Source: Gemmatimonadaceae bacterium
Lineage (GTDB): Bacteria > Gemmatimonadota > Gemmatimonadetes > Gemmatimonadales > Gemmatimonadaceae
NCBI GenBank assembly: GCA_017881545.1
Contig: JADGQU010000135.1
Span: forward strand, 1-6,576
DNA: 6,576 nucleotides
Direction: 5' to 3'
The position numbers and the translations under genes were made by a program. The notes beneath the pieces are model-generated. The model had not been told where the DNA came from. It worked only from the letters and a program-made list of their open reading frames with translations, and made no database searches. The number at the start of each line of letters is the position of its first letter. Position 1 is the first letter of the stretch. Positions 1-5,872 of this stretch are shown here, one piece after another.

Positions 1-575
1 GGAACCGGATTCCGATCGGGCCGGAAGTAGCGGTCGAACGAGTAGGTCTGGCCCACGACGAGCGGAATGGTGCGGATGAAGTAAAGAAACGATCCGTCAT
101 CGAGCGGCTGCGTGACGGATTTCTCCTCTTTCGAAGGCTTCTTTGAGGTCTGAACGAAGATGGCGCGCTCCGGATATATCTCGAATCTTCTCTCGACTTC
201 CTTCCCGCCCTCCTCGAGCTCCTGGACGAAACGAAGCGACGACAGGGTCTCCGCGTCCATCCAGCTCTCGTATACGTCGTTCACTCGATAGAGGAAGTTT
301 CCGCCCTGCACCCAGAACGCGGTGTGCCAGGCGGGACGGCCACGGAGGTTGTCGAGCGCGACCACTTCCATGTGCGCACTTCCAACCCTGAGCCCGCCGA
401 ACCTCACGTCATACTCCATTCGCTCGCCGGGTCCGAATGGAACCTTCGCGCGCTTCGCTGTAGACGCTACCACCGTCGGCACTGGTGTGGGCTGGACGGG
501 CGACGATTGCGCGCCGGACCCCGTCGCTGTCGCGGCGGCGAGAATGGCGAGGCGTGAAATGAGAGCGGGCTTCAC
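1..575 (-). CDS. DUF3108 domain-containing secreted protein (partial, C-terminus off left edge)
   Basis: The minus-strand frame starts at a GTG (575-573) and stays open to the left window edge, giving the first 191 residues. Residues 1-22 look like a Sec signal peptide: Lys2 and Arg8, a hydrophobic LAILAAATATG core, and an SGA|Q-type cleavage site. There is no lipobox cysteine, so a soluble periplasmic or exported protein is more likely than a lipoprotein. A Pro/Thr/Val-rich linker (about 23-46) precedes the start of a DUF3108 (PF11306-type) domain, recognised from FGPGERMEYDVRFGG followed by LRVGSAHMEV and then VNDVYESWMD. The domain's molecular function is not established. The start is supported by a GGGAGGT Shine-Dalgarno six bases upstream and a GTGA overlap with the stop of the GT2 gene, so the two are probably translationally coupled. 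A charged stretch, KKPSKEEK, lies around residues 148-155. The family call is confident; the role is unknown. Confidence 0.85.
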   Translation of the reverse strand, partial: MKPALISRLAILAAATATGSGAQSSPVQPTPVPTVVASTAKRAKVPFGPGERMEYDVRFGGLRVGSAHMEVVALDNLRGRPAWHTAFWVQGGNFLYRVNDVYESWMDAETLSSLRFVQELEEGGKEVERRFEIYPERAIFVQTSKKPSKEEKSVTQPLDDGSFLYFIRTIPLVVGQTYSFDRYFRPDRNPV

Positions 576-1321
576 GCCGCACCTCCCGCGGGAGCGGCGA
601 GGAGCCGCGCCCTGCGGCTGAAGCGAAAGAGATTCAACGCGTCGGCGACCGGACGGACTCTCGTCTGGCGCGTCCGCACATCGTATCGCGGGGCGAGATC
701 GACGTTCTCGATTCTGCGCGCGAAGGGGCGCGCCTTTAGCAGAAGCTCCATGTTGGCCGCCCAACCGGTGCTCGTAACCGCCGGCTTGTCGCCGATGGTC
801 TTGAGCAGCTCGCGCAATACAGAAATGCGATAGAGGCGGTAGGTCGTGAAGGGATCGGCTGCATCCGTTTTCGGAAGACCCGCACGCTGCATCCATTCGG
901 CAAAACGGTGGAGTCTCCGCACCGGAGCCGGGGCCTCGGTCAGTTCCTGTTTGGCTGCCACGATATCGGCGCCGCCCTCGAAGCGCTTCACCAGCTCAGG
1001 GATGTGCTCCGGCTGGTCCGTGAAATCGGCCTGCATCATGATGAGAGCATCGCGACGCGCATAGCGGGTGCGGCGGGAGACTTCGCGGACGAGCTTGTCC
1101 ACGGCGACGCCATACCCCTGGCAAGTCTCGCCTCGCAGAATCGTGAGCGGAATCACCTCGGAGTACGGCTCGAGCGTCGCTCGGGTGCCGTCGGTGCTGC
1201 CATCGTCATAAACGATGATCTCGTACTCGCGCGAGTAATCCTGAAAAACCCGGCGGATGCGCCACAGGAGCACGCCGATGGTCTGGCCCTCATTGTAGGT
1301 CGGAATACATATGTAGATCAA
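572..1321 (-). CDS. GT2-family glycosyltransferase (dolichyl-phosphate-mannose-synthase-like, soluble)
   Basis: A 249-residue GT-A-fold glycosyltransferase that should transfer a sugar from a nucleotide-sugar donor, probably to a lipid carrier or envelope glycan at the cytoplasmic face of the inner membrane. The N-terminus is typical of GT2: CIPTYNEGQTIG (residues 5-16), then VYDDGSTDGT (37-46), the nucleotide-binding acidic pair. The metal-binding DXD region reads MMQADFTDQPEHIPEL (95-110), so the usual first Asp is Gln97 while Asp99 is kept. There are no transmembrane segments, unlike many DPM1/GtrB-like enzymes. The start is a TTG at 1321-1319. The only upstream codons before an in-frame TAG are CAC CGG AAT TGT GAA, so no ATG or GTG alternative exists without losing the first beta strand. 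The Shine-Dalgarno is weak. The gene lies 88 bp downstream of the GT4 gene, and its stop overlaps the DUF3108 start by four bases. Family is certain; donor and acceptor cannot be inferred. Confidence 0.93.
   Translation of the reverse strand: MIYICIPTYNEGQTIGVLLWRIRRVFQDYSREYEIIVYDDGSTDGTRATLEPYSEVIPLTILRGETCQGYGVAVDKLVREVSRRTRYARRDALIMMQADFTDQPEHIPELVKRFEGGADIVAAKQELTEAPAPVRRLHRFAEWMQRAGLPKTDAADPFTTYRLYRISVLRELLKTIGDKPAVTSTGWAANMELLLKARPFARRIENVDLAPRYDVRTRQTRVRPVADALNLFRFSRRARLLAAPAGGAA
576..598 (-). promoter_or_regulatory. Shine-Dalgarno of the DUF3108 gene held in a small hairpin
   Basis: The 23 bases just before the GTG at 575 form a quasi-palindrome on the minus strand. The outer arms GCCG and CGGC (4 bp) flank an inner CTCC-CGCG-GGAG stem-loop with a GTG bulge on the 3' side. 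The Shine-Dalgarno GGGAGGT (581-587) is part of the inner 3' arm, so it would be paired when the region is not being translated. These bases also encode the Ala/Pro/Gly-rich C-terminus of the GT2 protein, and ribosomes finishing GT2 would open the hairpin. The base pairing is visible in the sequence; a coupling role is inferred. Confidence 0.5.
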
Positions 1322-1369
1322 TTCACAATTCCGGTGCTATGGTTGGCGATGGCGGGGCATGCTCTACAG

Positions 1370-1387
1370 GCAAGATCCACGCAAGAT
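1370..1387. repeat. Short direct repeat in the GT4-GT2 spacer
   Basis: GCAAGAT occurs at 1370-1376 and again at 1381-1387, an 11-base period, in the 88-bp gap between the GT4 stop and the GT2 TTG start. I saw no convincing -35/-10 pair and no strong terminator hairpin in this spacer, only a possible 5-bp AGCGG/CCGCT stem just after the GT4 stop. The repeat could be a protein-binding site or chance. Confidence 0.3.
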
Positions 1388-1409
1388 AGGAGAAGCGGGC
1401 GATTAGCCG

Positions 1410-2471
1410 CTACCCCGCCAACACTCTATCGTACACCTCAGCCGTCCGTTGGATCATCCTCCCGGAGTCGAATTCCAGGGCCCGCTGCCTCGCGCCTTCG
1501 CCGAGCATGGTGCGGAGTCCGTCATCGCTGATGAGAGCAGCGGCGGCGCGCACGAAACCCGCGACATCGCCTGGCGGTACGAGCAGGCCGCTCTTTCCAT
1601 CTTCGATGACTTCGGGCAGGCCTCCGACGGCGAACGCAATTGGTGGAACTCCGAGGGCCATCGCATCGATCACCGATGTACCGAGTCCCTCGGACCGGGC
1701 AGGATGCCAGAGGATATCGAGGCCCGATACCGCGTCGTGAATCTCCTCGACGAATCCGGCGTCAAATCCTTCGACGCCGGAGACGGTCGTACCTCCTTTC
1801 CCCTTTCCGCCGAGCAGGACGAGTCGGGTGCGGCGGAATACATCGCCGGGCAGACGGCGCGCAATTCCCGCCACGAGGTCGAGGCCTTTTTCCTGCGTCA
1901 TCGCGCCGACGATCCCACAGATCACCGAATTCGGCGGCCAGCCGCGCTCGCGACGATAGTTGCGTGGTCGCTTGACCTGCGGCGCTGGGACTCCGGAGTA
2001 GACGACCTCGATTCGATCGGCTTGAACTCCGGCGCCCACCATGGCTGTCTTTACAGCCTGCGAGATGGCAATGAAGGCGTCAACTCCGCTGCGATACTTG
2101 AGACGAACCTGCTTTGGCGGGAACGCGACGCGACGGGTCACCACGAGACGCGTTTTTCTCTTCCCGAGGAGCGCGATCCTCGCGATTGAGTGGGACCGGG
2201 CATCGTGCGCGTGTACGATTCCCGCATCCCACTCGCGGGCGACGGCGCGGAGCTCACGGGCGGAGCTGAGATCCCATTCTCCACGCAAGGTCAGACGATA
2301 GGTGGGAAGCCCTGCGCGCTCGGCGCGCCTGATGAGTGGAGAGCCTGTGGGCGCGACGACGAGCGTGCGATAACCGAGATCGCGAAGGCCGGTGGCGAGA
2401 AGAAAAACCTGACGCTGGCCGCCGCGCCAGCTGCGCCCGGAGTCGACGTGAAGAATCCGGGGAAGTTCCAC
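1410..2471 (-). CDS. GT4-family (GT-B fold) glycosyltransferase
   Basis: A 353-residue retaining GT-B glycosyltransferase, cytosolic or membrane-associated, probably building an envelope polysaccharide or glycolipid. The N-terminal acceptor-side Rossmann domain begins with RILHVDSGRSWRGGQ (about 5-19), the GG loop typical of GT4, and contains HAHDARSH (87-94). The C-terminal donor domain has GIVGAMTQEKGLD (186-198, Lys195 being the expected phosphate-binding Lys) and SEGLGTSVIDAMALGVPP (260-277). The latter is the E-x7-E motif with Asp269 in place of the second Glu. It continues with GGLPEVIEDGKSGLLVPPGD. I place the start at GTG 2471-2469, which shares one base with the TAG of the C26 gene (TAGTG). 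A longer form from GTG 2519 would add 16 non-conserved residues and overlap the upstream gene by 49 bases. Shine-Dalgarno for the chosen start is weak (GGAAGC), which fits translational coupling. Family certain, substrate unknown. Confidence 0.92.
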   Translation of the reverse strand: MELPRILHVDSGRSWRGGQRQVFLLATGLRDLGYRTLVVAPTGSPLIRRAERAGLPTYRLTLRGEWDLSSARELRAVAREWDAGIVHAHDARSHSIARIALLGKRKTRLVVTRRVAFPPKQVRLKYRSGVDAFIAISQAVKTAMVGAGVQADRIEVVYSGVPAPQVKRPRNYRRERGWPPNSVICGIVGAMTQEKGLDLVAGIARRLPGDVFRRTRLVLLGGKGKGGTTVSGVEGFDAGFVEEIHDAVSGLDILWHPARSEGLGTSVIDAMALGVPPIAFAVGGLPEVIEDGKSGLLVPPGDVAGFVRAAAALISDDGLRTMLGEGARQRALEFDSGRMIQRTAEVYDRVLAG

Positions 2472-3211
2472 TACGCTTCGAGCTTCCGTGCGAACGCCTT
2501 GAACAGGCCCCGGTCCCACGGTTCAGTCGAGTCCGTCATCTCCTCGGGGTGCCATTGGACGGCCATCACCCACCAGCTGTCGTCGGTGGATTCGAGGCCC
2601 TCGATGATCCCATCCGGAGACCGCGCCGTGACGCGCATCCCGTCGGCGACCCGCTTCACCGACTGGTGGTGAAAGGAATTCACCGTGAGGTGCTCGGCGC
2701 CGACGGCTTTGGCGATCAGAGAATCCGGCTCGACGGCAATCTCGTGGGTGCGCGAATTACGCGCGCTCTCGTCGTCGTGCGCGATGTCGGTCTCGCACTG
2801 TGATGGAATGTCCTGGACCAGGGTACCGCCGAGGGCGACGTTCAGGATCTGTATGCCGCGGCAGATCGCGAAAACGGGGGTTCCGCGCTCCTGCGCTTCC
2901 TTGATGAGCGCGACTTCCGTCGCATCGCGCGCGGCGCTGATGGAATGTACTTTTTCGTGGCGCTTTTCACCGTAGAGAGCTGGGTCGATGTCTCCGCCCC
3001 CTGTCAGCACGAGACCAGCGACGGAATCGAGAACGGCCGCCGCGGCGTCCGGACTCGTGAGCGGCGGAACGATGAGTGGTATGAGGCCTGCATTTTCCAG
3101 GGCAGTCACGTAAGCGGCGGTCAGCCGGACACGACTGGTATCCCCATCGGGGCGAATACCGGCGGTAACAGCAACTGTGCAGGCTCGGACCGGCTTGCGC
3201 GCGGACGACAC
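2471..3211 (-). CDS. Gamma-glutamyl-gamma-aminobutyrate hydrolase family protein (peptidase C26, class-I GATase fold)
   Basis: A 246-residue cytosolic hydrolase of the PuuD/peptidase C26 group, which cleaves gamma-glutamyl amide bonds (PuuD: gamma-glutamyl-GABA to glutamate and GABA). The GATase-like landmarks are in order: AGLVLTGGGDIDPALYG (65-81); the nucleophile elbow FAICRGIQILN with Cys117, followed by ALGGTLVQDI; VNSFHHQSV (177-185); and the catalytic His221/Glu223 in AVQWHPEE. The complete triad and typical length suggest an active enzyme. The start is GTG 3211-3209; an in-frame TAA lies 15 bases upstream, so the start cannot move far. It is the first gene of a minus-strand unit leading into two glycosyltransferases, and it diverges from the Omp85 gene with two bases between start codons. 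Being next to glycosyltransferases rather than polyamine genes, its real substrate may not be gamma-glutamyl-GABA; I give no gene symbol for that reason. Confidence 0.93.
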   Translation of the reverse strand: MSSARKPVRACTVAVTAGIRPDGDTSRVRLTAAYVTALENAGLIPLIVPPLTSPDAAAAVLDSVAGLVLTGGGDIDPALYGEKRHEKVHSISAARDATEVALIKEAQERGTPVFAICRGIQILNVALGGTLVQDIPSQCETDIAHDDESARNSRTHEIAVEPDSLIAKAVGAEHLTVNSFHHQSVKRVADGMRVTARSPDGIIEGLESTDDSWWVMAVQWHPEEMTDSTEPWDRGLFKAFARKLEA

Positions 3212-3213
3212 GA

Positions 3214-4932
3214 GTGAACTCTCTTAGACAGGGTACGTTGGCACTGTTGCTCGCCGCGGGGTCGGCGACAAATGCACAACCCCAAAGTCTGAGCGCCCTC
3301 CCCGTCACCTGCAAGGGGGAGCGCATCAGCCGGATTGATATCGAAGCGAGTCCTCCCTTCCGCATCACGGGCAACAACATTTGGCAGAGGGCGGGGCGAT
3401 TCGCGGCCAGGCAGCACGTGACCACGAAGGACGCGGTGATACGTCGATACCTCGCGCTGCAGCTCGGCGACCATTGCACGGAGCTGCGTCGCTCCGAGTC
3501 GGAGCGCATTCTCCGGGCGCAGCCGTTCCTCGCCGACGCGACAGTTGTCGCGTACGACGACGGACAGGGCGGAGTCGTGCTCAACGTCGCGACCGTGGAC
3601 GAAGTCTCGCTGATCTTAGGCGCCGGCATCGGTGGCGGCTCCGGCGTCCACGCTCTGACCTTGGGTGAGAACAATCTGATGGGCAGCGCCATCCTCGCGC
3701 AGACCCAATGGAAGAAGGCCGTACACCGGGATGTCTACGCCGCGAAAGTGATCGACTATCAGTTCCTGGGCAGGCCATATCAGTTCCGGCTGGAAGGGGG
3801 ACGGCGAGAGCTCGGAAGCGATTGGGGGACGGAGCTGAGCCACCCATTCCTCACAGATCTGCAGCGAATCTCATGGCGAACTACGGCCGGCAACTCGAGA
3901 GGATATTTCGGCTTTCGCAGGCCTGATGCGTTGCCGGCGGCGATACTGCTGGAGCGGTCCTACAGCGACATCGGCGGCGTCATTCGAGTCGGTCCGCCGC
4001 TCGGACGGTTGGCGCTCGTCGGCGGATCGATCTCGTTCGAAGACGAGAGTCCGGCAACGTCACCGATCATCATCACCGATACCGCTCTCGTGCCGGACAC
4101 GAGTAAGGCGCTGATCAACAGGTATACGAAGCACCAGACGGCCCGGCTCAACGCGCTCTGGGGACTGCGCGATGTGAATTTCGTGCGCGTGACCGGTTTC
4201 GATGCTTTGGAAGGCACTCAGGATCTTCGCACCGGATTTCAGCTCGCTACCCTGCTGGGAAAGGGGGCGAAGTTCCTTCGCGGCAACGAGCGCGACTGGT
4301 TTGGCTCGGCTGACTTGTATCTGGGTGCGGCGTCGCCCATTTCCTTCGCGGCGCTCGATGTCGCCGGCGAGGGGCGTCGCGATGAGGAGGGCAATTTTGA
4401 TGGGATGCTGGCGCAGGGACGCGCCGCCGTCTACCTCAAGCCGATCAACAGGCATACGCTGATCACCGATCTCAATTGGAGCGCCGGCTGGAAGCAGAGA
4501 ATTCCGTTTCAGCTGACGTTCGTGGACCGGGACGGCGGATTGCGCGGCTTCAGGTCGGCGGACGTCGGAGGAGCTCGACGGGTGATCGCTCACATCGAGG
4601 ACCGCTACCTCATTGGCCGTCGCAAGCAGCTCGCAACGTTCGCGGTGTCCGCGTTCGCCGAAGGCGGAAAGCTTTGGGCAGGCGATTCGCCGTTCGGAGT
4701 GAACACTCCGCTCTACGCATCGGCTGGCGTGAGCCTGCTCGCGGCGTTGCCGCCGCAATCGCGCCGAACCTTCAGAGCTGATTTGGCGTTTCCGGTAAGG
4801 GGGCCGCGAGGCCACGGGTTGGAAGCGCGTGTCACTGTCACGGATGTCACGAGAGCGTTCCGGATCGAGCCGCGCGACATCACCAACAACCGCGAGCGAT
4901 CAGTTCCCGCGTCGGTTTTCAACTGGCCGTAA
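3214..4932 (+). CDS. Omp85/BamA-superfamily outer-membrane protein with a single POTRA-like domain
   Basis: A 572-residue predicted outer-membrane beta-barrel of the Omp85 superfamily (BamA, TamA, TpsB and relatives, which insert or move proteins at the outer membrane). The signal peptide is residues 1-21 (Arg5, LALLLAAGSATNA|Q). One POTRA-like domain follows at roughly 37-130, starting RISRIDIEASPPF and including LGDHCTELRRSESERILR and FLADATVV. The remaining ~440 residues alternate as barrel strands with GNNLMGS-like and HPFLTD segments of this superfamily. The conserved loop-6 motif is present as GGLRGF (Leu443-Arg444-Gly445-Phe446). BamA itself carries five POTRA domains, so this is a shortened relative and not the core BamA. 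The last barrel-like strand ends at Phe549, leaving a 23-residue polar tail ending FNWP. Start: GTG 3214, the first start after an in-frame TAA at 3166-3168, and the one that gives a proper signal peptide. Its partner or cargo is not visible from context. Confidence 0.88.
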   Translation: MNSLRQGTLALLLAAGSATNAQPQSLSALPVTCKGERISRIDIEASPPFRITGNNIWQRAGRFAARQHVTTKDAVIRRYLALQLGDHCTELRRSESERILRAQPFLADATVVAYDDGQGGVVLNVATVDEVSLILGAGIGGGSGVHALTLGENNLMGSAILAQTQWKKAVHRDVYAAKVIDYQFLGRPYQFRLEGGRRELGSDWGTELSHPFLTDLQRISWRTTAGNSRGYFGFRRPDALPAAILLERSYSDIGGVIRVGPPLGRLALVGGSISFEDESPATSPIIITDTALVPDTSKALINRYTKHQTARLNALWGLRDVNFVRVTGFDALEGTQDLRTGFQLATLLGKGAKFLRGNERDWFGSADLYLGAASPISFAALDVAGEGRRDEEGNFDGMLAQGRAAVYLKPINRHTLITDLNWSAGWKQRIPFQLTFVDRDGGLRGFRSADVGGARRVIAHIEDRYLIGRRKQLATFAVSAFAEGGKLWAGDSPFGVNTPLYASAGVSLLAALPPQSRRTFRADLAFPVRGPRGHGLEARVTVTDVTRAFRIEPRDITNNRERSVPASVFNWP

Positions 4933-4951
4933 GCCGCGTTCTCGAGCGGCG

Positions 4952-5000
4952 ACGAAGGCCCGAGCCGCACGGGCCTTTCGAGCCCGCAACGGGCCTTCGT
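4952..5000. terminator. Three-armed inverted repeat between convergent genes, likely bidirectional terminator
   Basis: Between the Omp85 stop (4932) and the SIMPL stop (5011), arm 1 ACGAAGGCCCG (4952-4962) can pair with arm 2 CGGGCCTTTCG (4970-4980). That pairing gives 8 bp, or 10 bp with one bulged T, and a 7-base loop. Arm 1 can instead pair perfectly over 11 bp with arm 3 CGGGCCTTCGT (4990-5000). The location between two converging 3' ends and the GC-rich stem fit a terminator serving both strands. There is no long T-tract (only TTT in arm 2 and TTCGTT after arm 3), so efficiency as an intrinsic terminator is uncertain. Confidence 0.7.
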
Positions 5001-5018
5001 TAGCGAGCTCTTAGCGAG
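5000..5018. repeat. TTAGCGAG direct repeat spanning the SIMPL stop codon
   Basis: TTAGCGAG occurs at 5000-5007 and 5011-5018. The second copy contains the stop and last codons of the SIMPL gene; the first lies just downstream of it and abuts arm 3 of the inverted repeat. It may be a small tandem duplication of the gene's 3' end. The match is exact over eight bases; its meaning is uncertain. Confidence 0.4.
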
Positions 5019-5760
5019 ACGGACCGGCGACGAATTCCCAGCGCGCGAAGACCGACGCGGATACAACGAGTTCACCCGGAACGATATTGGTTGGAGGCAT
5101 GACGCCCGACATACTTGTTACTACTACGCTCTCGAGCTGACCATTCTGGGGACCCGAGTAGACGGGTTGCACGACTCCTCCGGAATTGAGGGCTATCACC
5201 CGGCCGAGTGTCCCGCCGGCGGCACGCGCCATTGCATCGGCGTCGGCGCGCGCCTGTTTCACGGCTTCTGTCATCGCGGTTCGTCGTGCTTCGTCTGTGT
5301 TGGAAGCGAGGAATTGAACGCCCGTGACTTCCGTGGCTCCGCCGGCGATTGACGCATCGATGAGCTTCCCGAGGTCCTCGAGCCGGCGTACTTCCGCCCG
5401 AATCGTGCTTCTCGCCGTAAACCCTGATGACTTTGGCTGCCCGTTTTTCGGGTACTCGAAGTTTTGCGTGAGATTGTATCGAGACGTGAGCAGCTGACGA
5501 TCATTGAGTCCGAAGGAGCGCAGGGCGGCGAGGATGGCGTCGAAGCGCCTCGCGTTCTCCGATGAAGCATCAACTGCGTTCTGGGCCCCGTTCGTCACAC
5601 CGATCGTGACGTACGCGTAGTCGGGAGCGAGGCGCGTCACGCCTCTGCCGCTGGTGGTCAACTCCGGTTCCTTCGCGGTCGGCCCAGGCACCACTTGGGC
5701 GATTGCGCCCGATGAAAACGCACAGATCACTACGATTGCTACAACTAGACTCCGACGCAT
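5011..5760 (-). CDS. SIMPL domain-containing secreted protein (YggE/DUF541 family)
   Basis: A 249-residue exported protein, about the length of E. coli YggE. Residues 1-21 form a clear Sec signal peptide (MRRS, hydrophobic LVVAIVVICAF, then GAIA|Q); Cys13 is not in a lipobox. The mature part fits a single SIMPL/DUF541 domain: ELTTSGRGVTRLAPDYAYVTIGV near 33-55, an Asn/Leu-rich segment LTSRYNLTQNFEYPKNG in the middle, an EARRTAMTEAVKQARADADAMARAAG helix (about 157-182) that is the family hallmark, and a C-terminal ELVVSASVFARWEF strand. Characterised members (YggE, Brucella BP26) are periplasmic or outer-membrane-associated and linked to stress or self-association; a precise biochemical activity is not settled. 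The ATG start is supported by a near-consensus Shine-Dalgarno. The gene lies 112 bp downstream of the peptide-transporter gene on the same strand and converges on the Omp85 gene. Confidence 0.93.
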   Translation of the reverse strand: MRRSLVVAIVVICAFSSGAIAQVVPGPTAKEPELTTSGRGVTRLAPDYAYVTIGVTNGAQNAVDASSENARRFDAILAALRSFGLNDRQLLTSRYNLTQNFEYPKNGQPKSSGFTARSTIRAEVRRLEDLGKLIDASIAGGATEVTGVQFLASNTDEARRTAMTEAVKQARADADAMARAAGGTLGRVIALNSGGVVQPVYSGPQNGQLESVVVTSMSGVMPPTNIVPGELVVSASVFARWEFVAGPSR

Positions 5761-5763
5761 AAT

Positions 5764-5771
5764 CCCTCCTT
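5764..5771 (-). promoter_or_regulatory. Strong ribosome-binding site of the SIMPL gene
   Basis: On the minus strand AAGGAGGG sits three bases before the ATG at 5760, an almost perfect anti-Shine-Dalgarno match and by far the best in this window. It fixes the SIMPL start and suggests efficient independent initiation, in contrast with the weak sites of the GT2, GT4, C26 and Omp85 genes. Confidence 0.8.
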
Positions 5772-5872
5772 GGTTGCAGAATGTCCGGCTAAAAGGGAGA
5801 CGTCAGACTCTTCATATCCTGCACACCTTCCTTACATCGATCTCTGATGGTGGTAGTGGCTGCCGACGCCTA

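Noticed and set aside
908..1531. A 207-codon plus-strand open frame across the GT2 gene and the spacer
   Set aside because: Shadow of the GT2 gene; low-complexity composition and no recognisable domain.
1449..2189. A 246-codon plus-strand open frame antisense to the GT4 gene
   Set aside because: Its residues match no family I recognise, and the opposite strand is a clear GT4 with ordered motifs. GC-rich codon bias produces long open antisense frames.
2945..3217. A 90-codon plus-strand frame whose TGA overlaps the Omp85 GTG start (GTGA), resembling a coupled upstream gene
   Set aside because: It is entirely antisense to the start of the C26 gene, its residues look random, and the overlap is explained by the base composition of the junction. 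Only conservation of the frame would revive it.
4060..4815. A 251-codon minus-strand open frame inside the Omp85 gene
   Set aside because: Antisense to a well-supported barrel gene; Arg/Ser/Glu-rich sequence without motifs, signal peptide or ribosome-binding site that I could identify.
5789..5815. An 8-residue mini-ORF (MKSLTSPF) on the minus strand in the spacer before the SIMPL gene, a possible leader peptide
   Set aside because: Very short, without repeated regulatory codons or a clear attenuator hairpin after it; such frames arise by chance.
5761..5872. Possible promoter for the SIMPL gene in the 112-bp spacer after the transporter gene
   Set aside because: I found no convincing -35/-10 pair and no terminator hairpin. 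Co-transcription with the transporter is equally possible, so no promoter is called.
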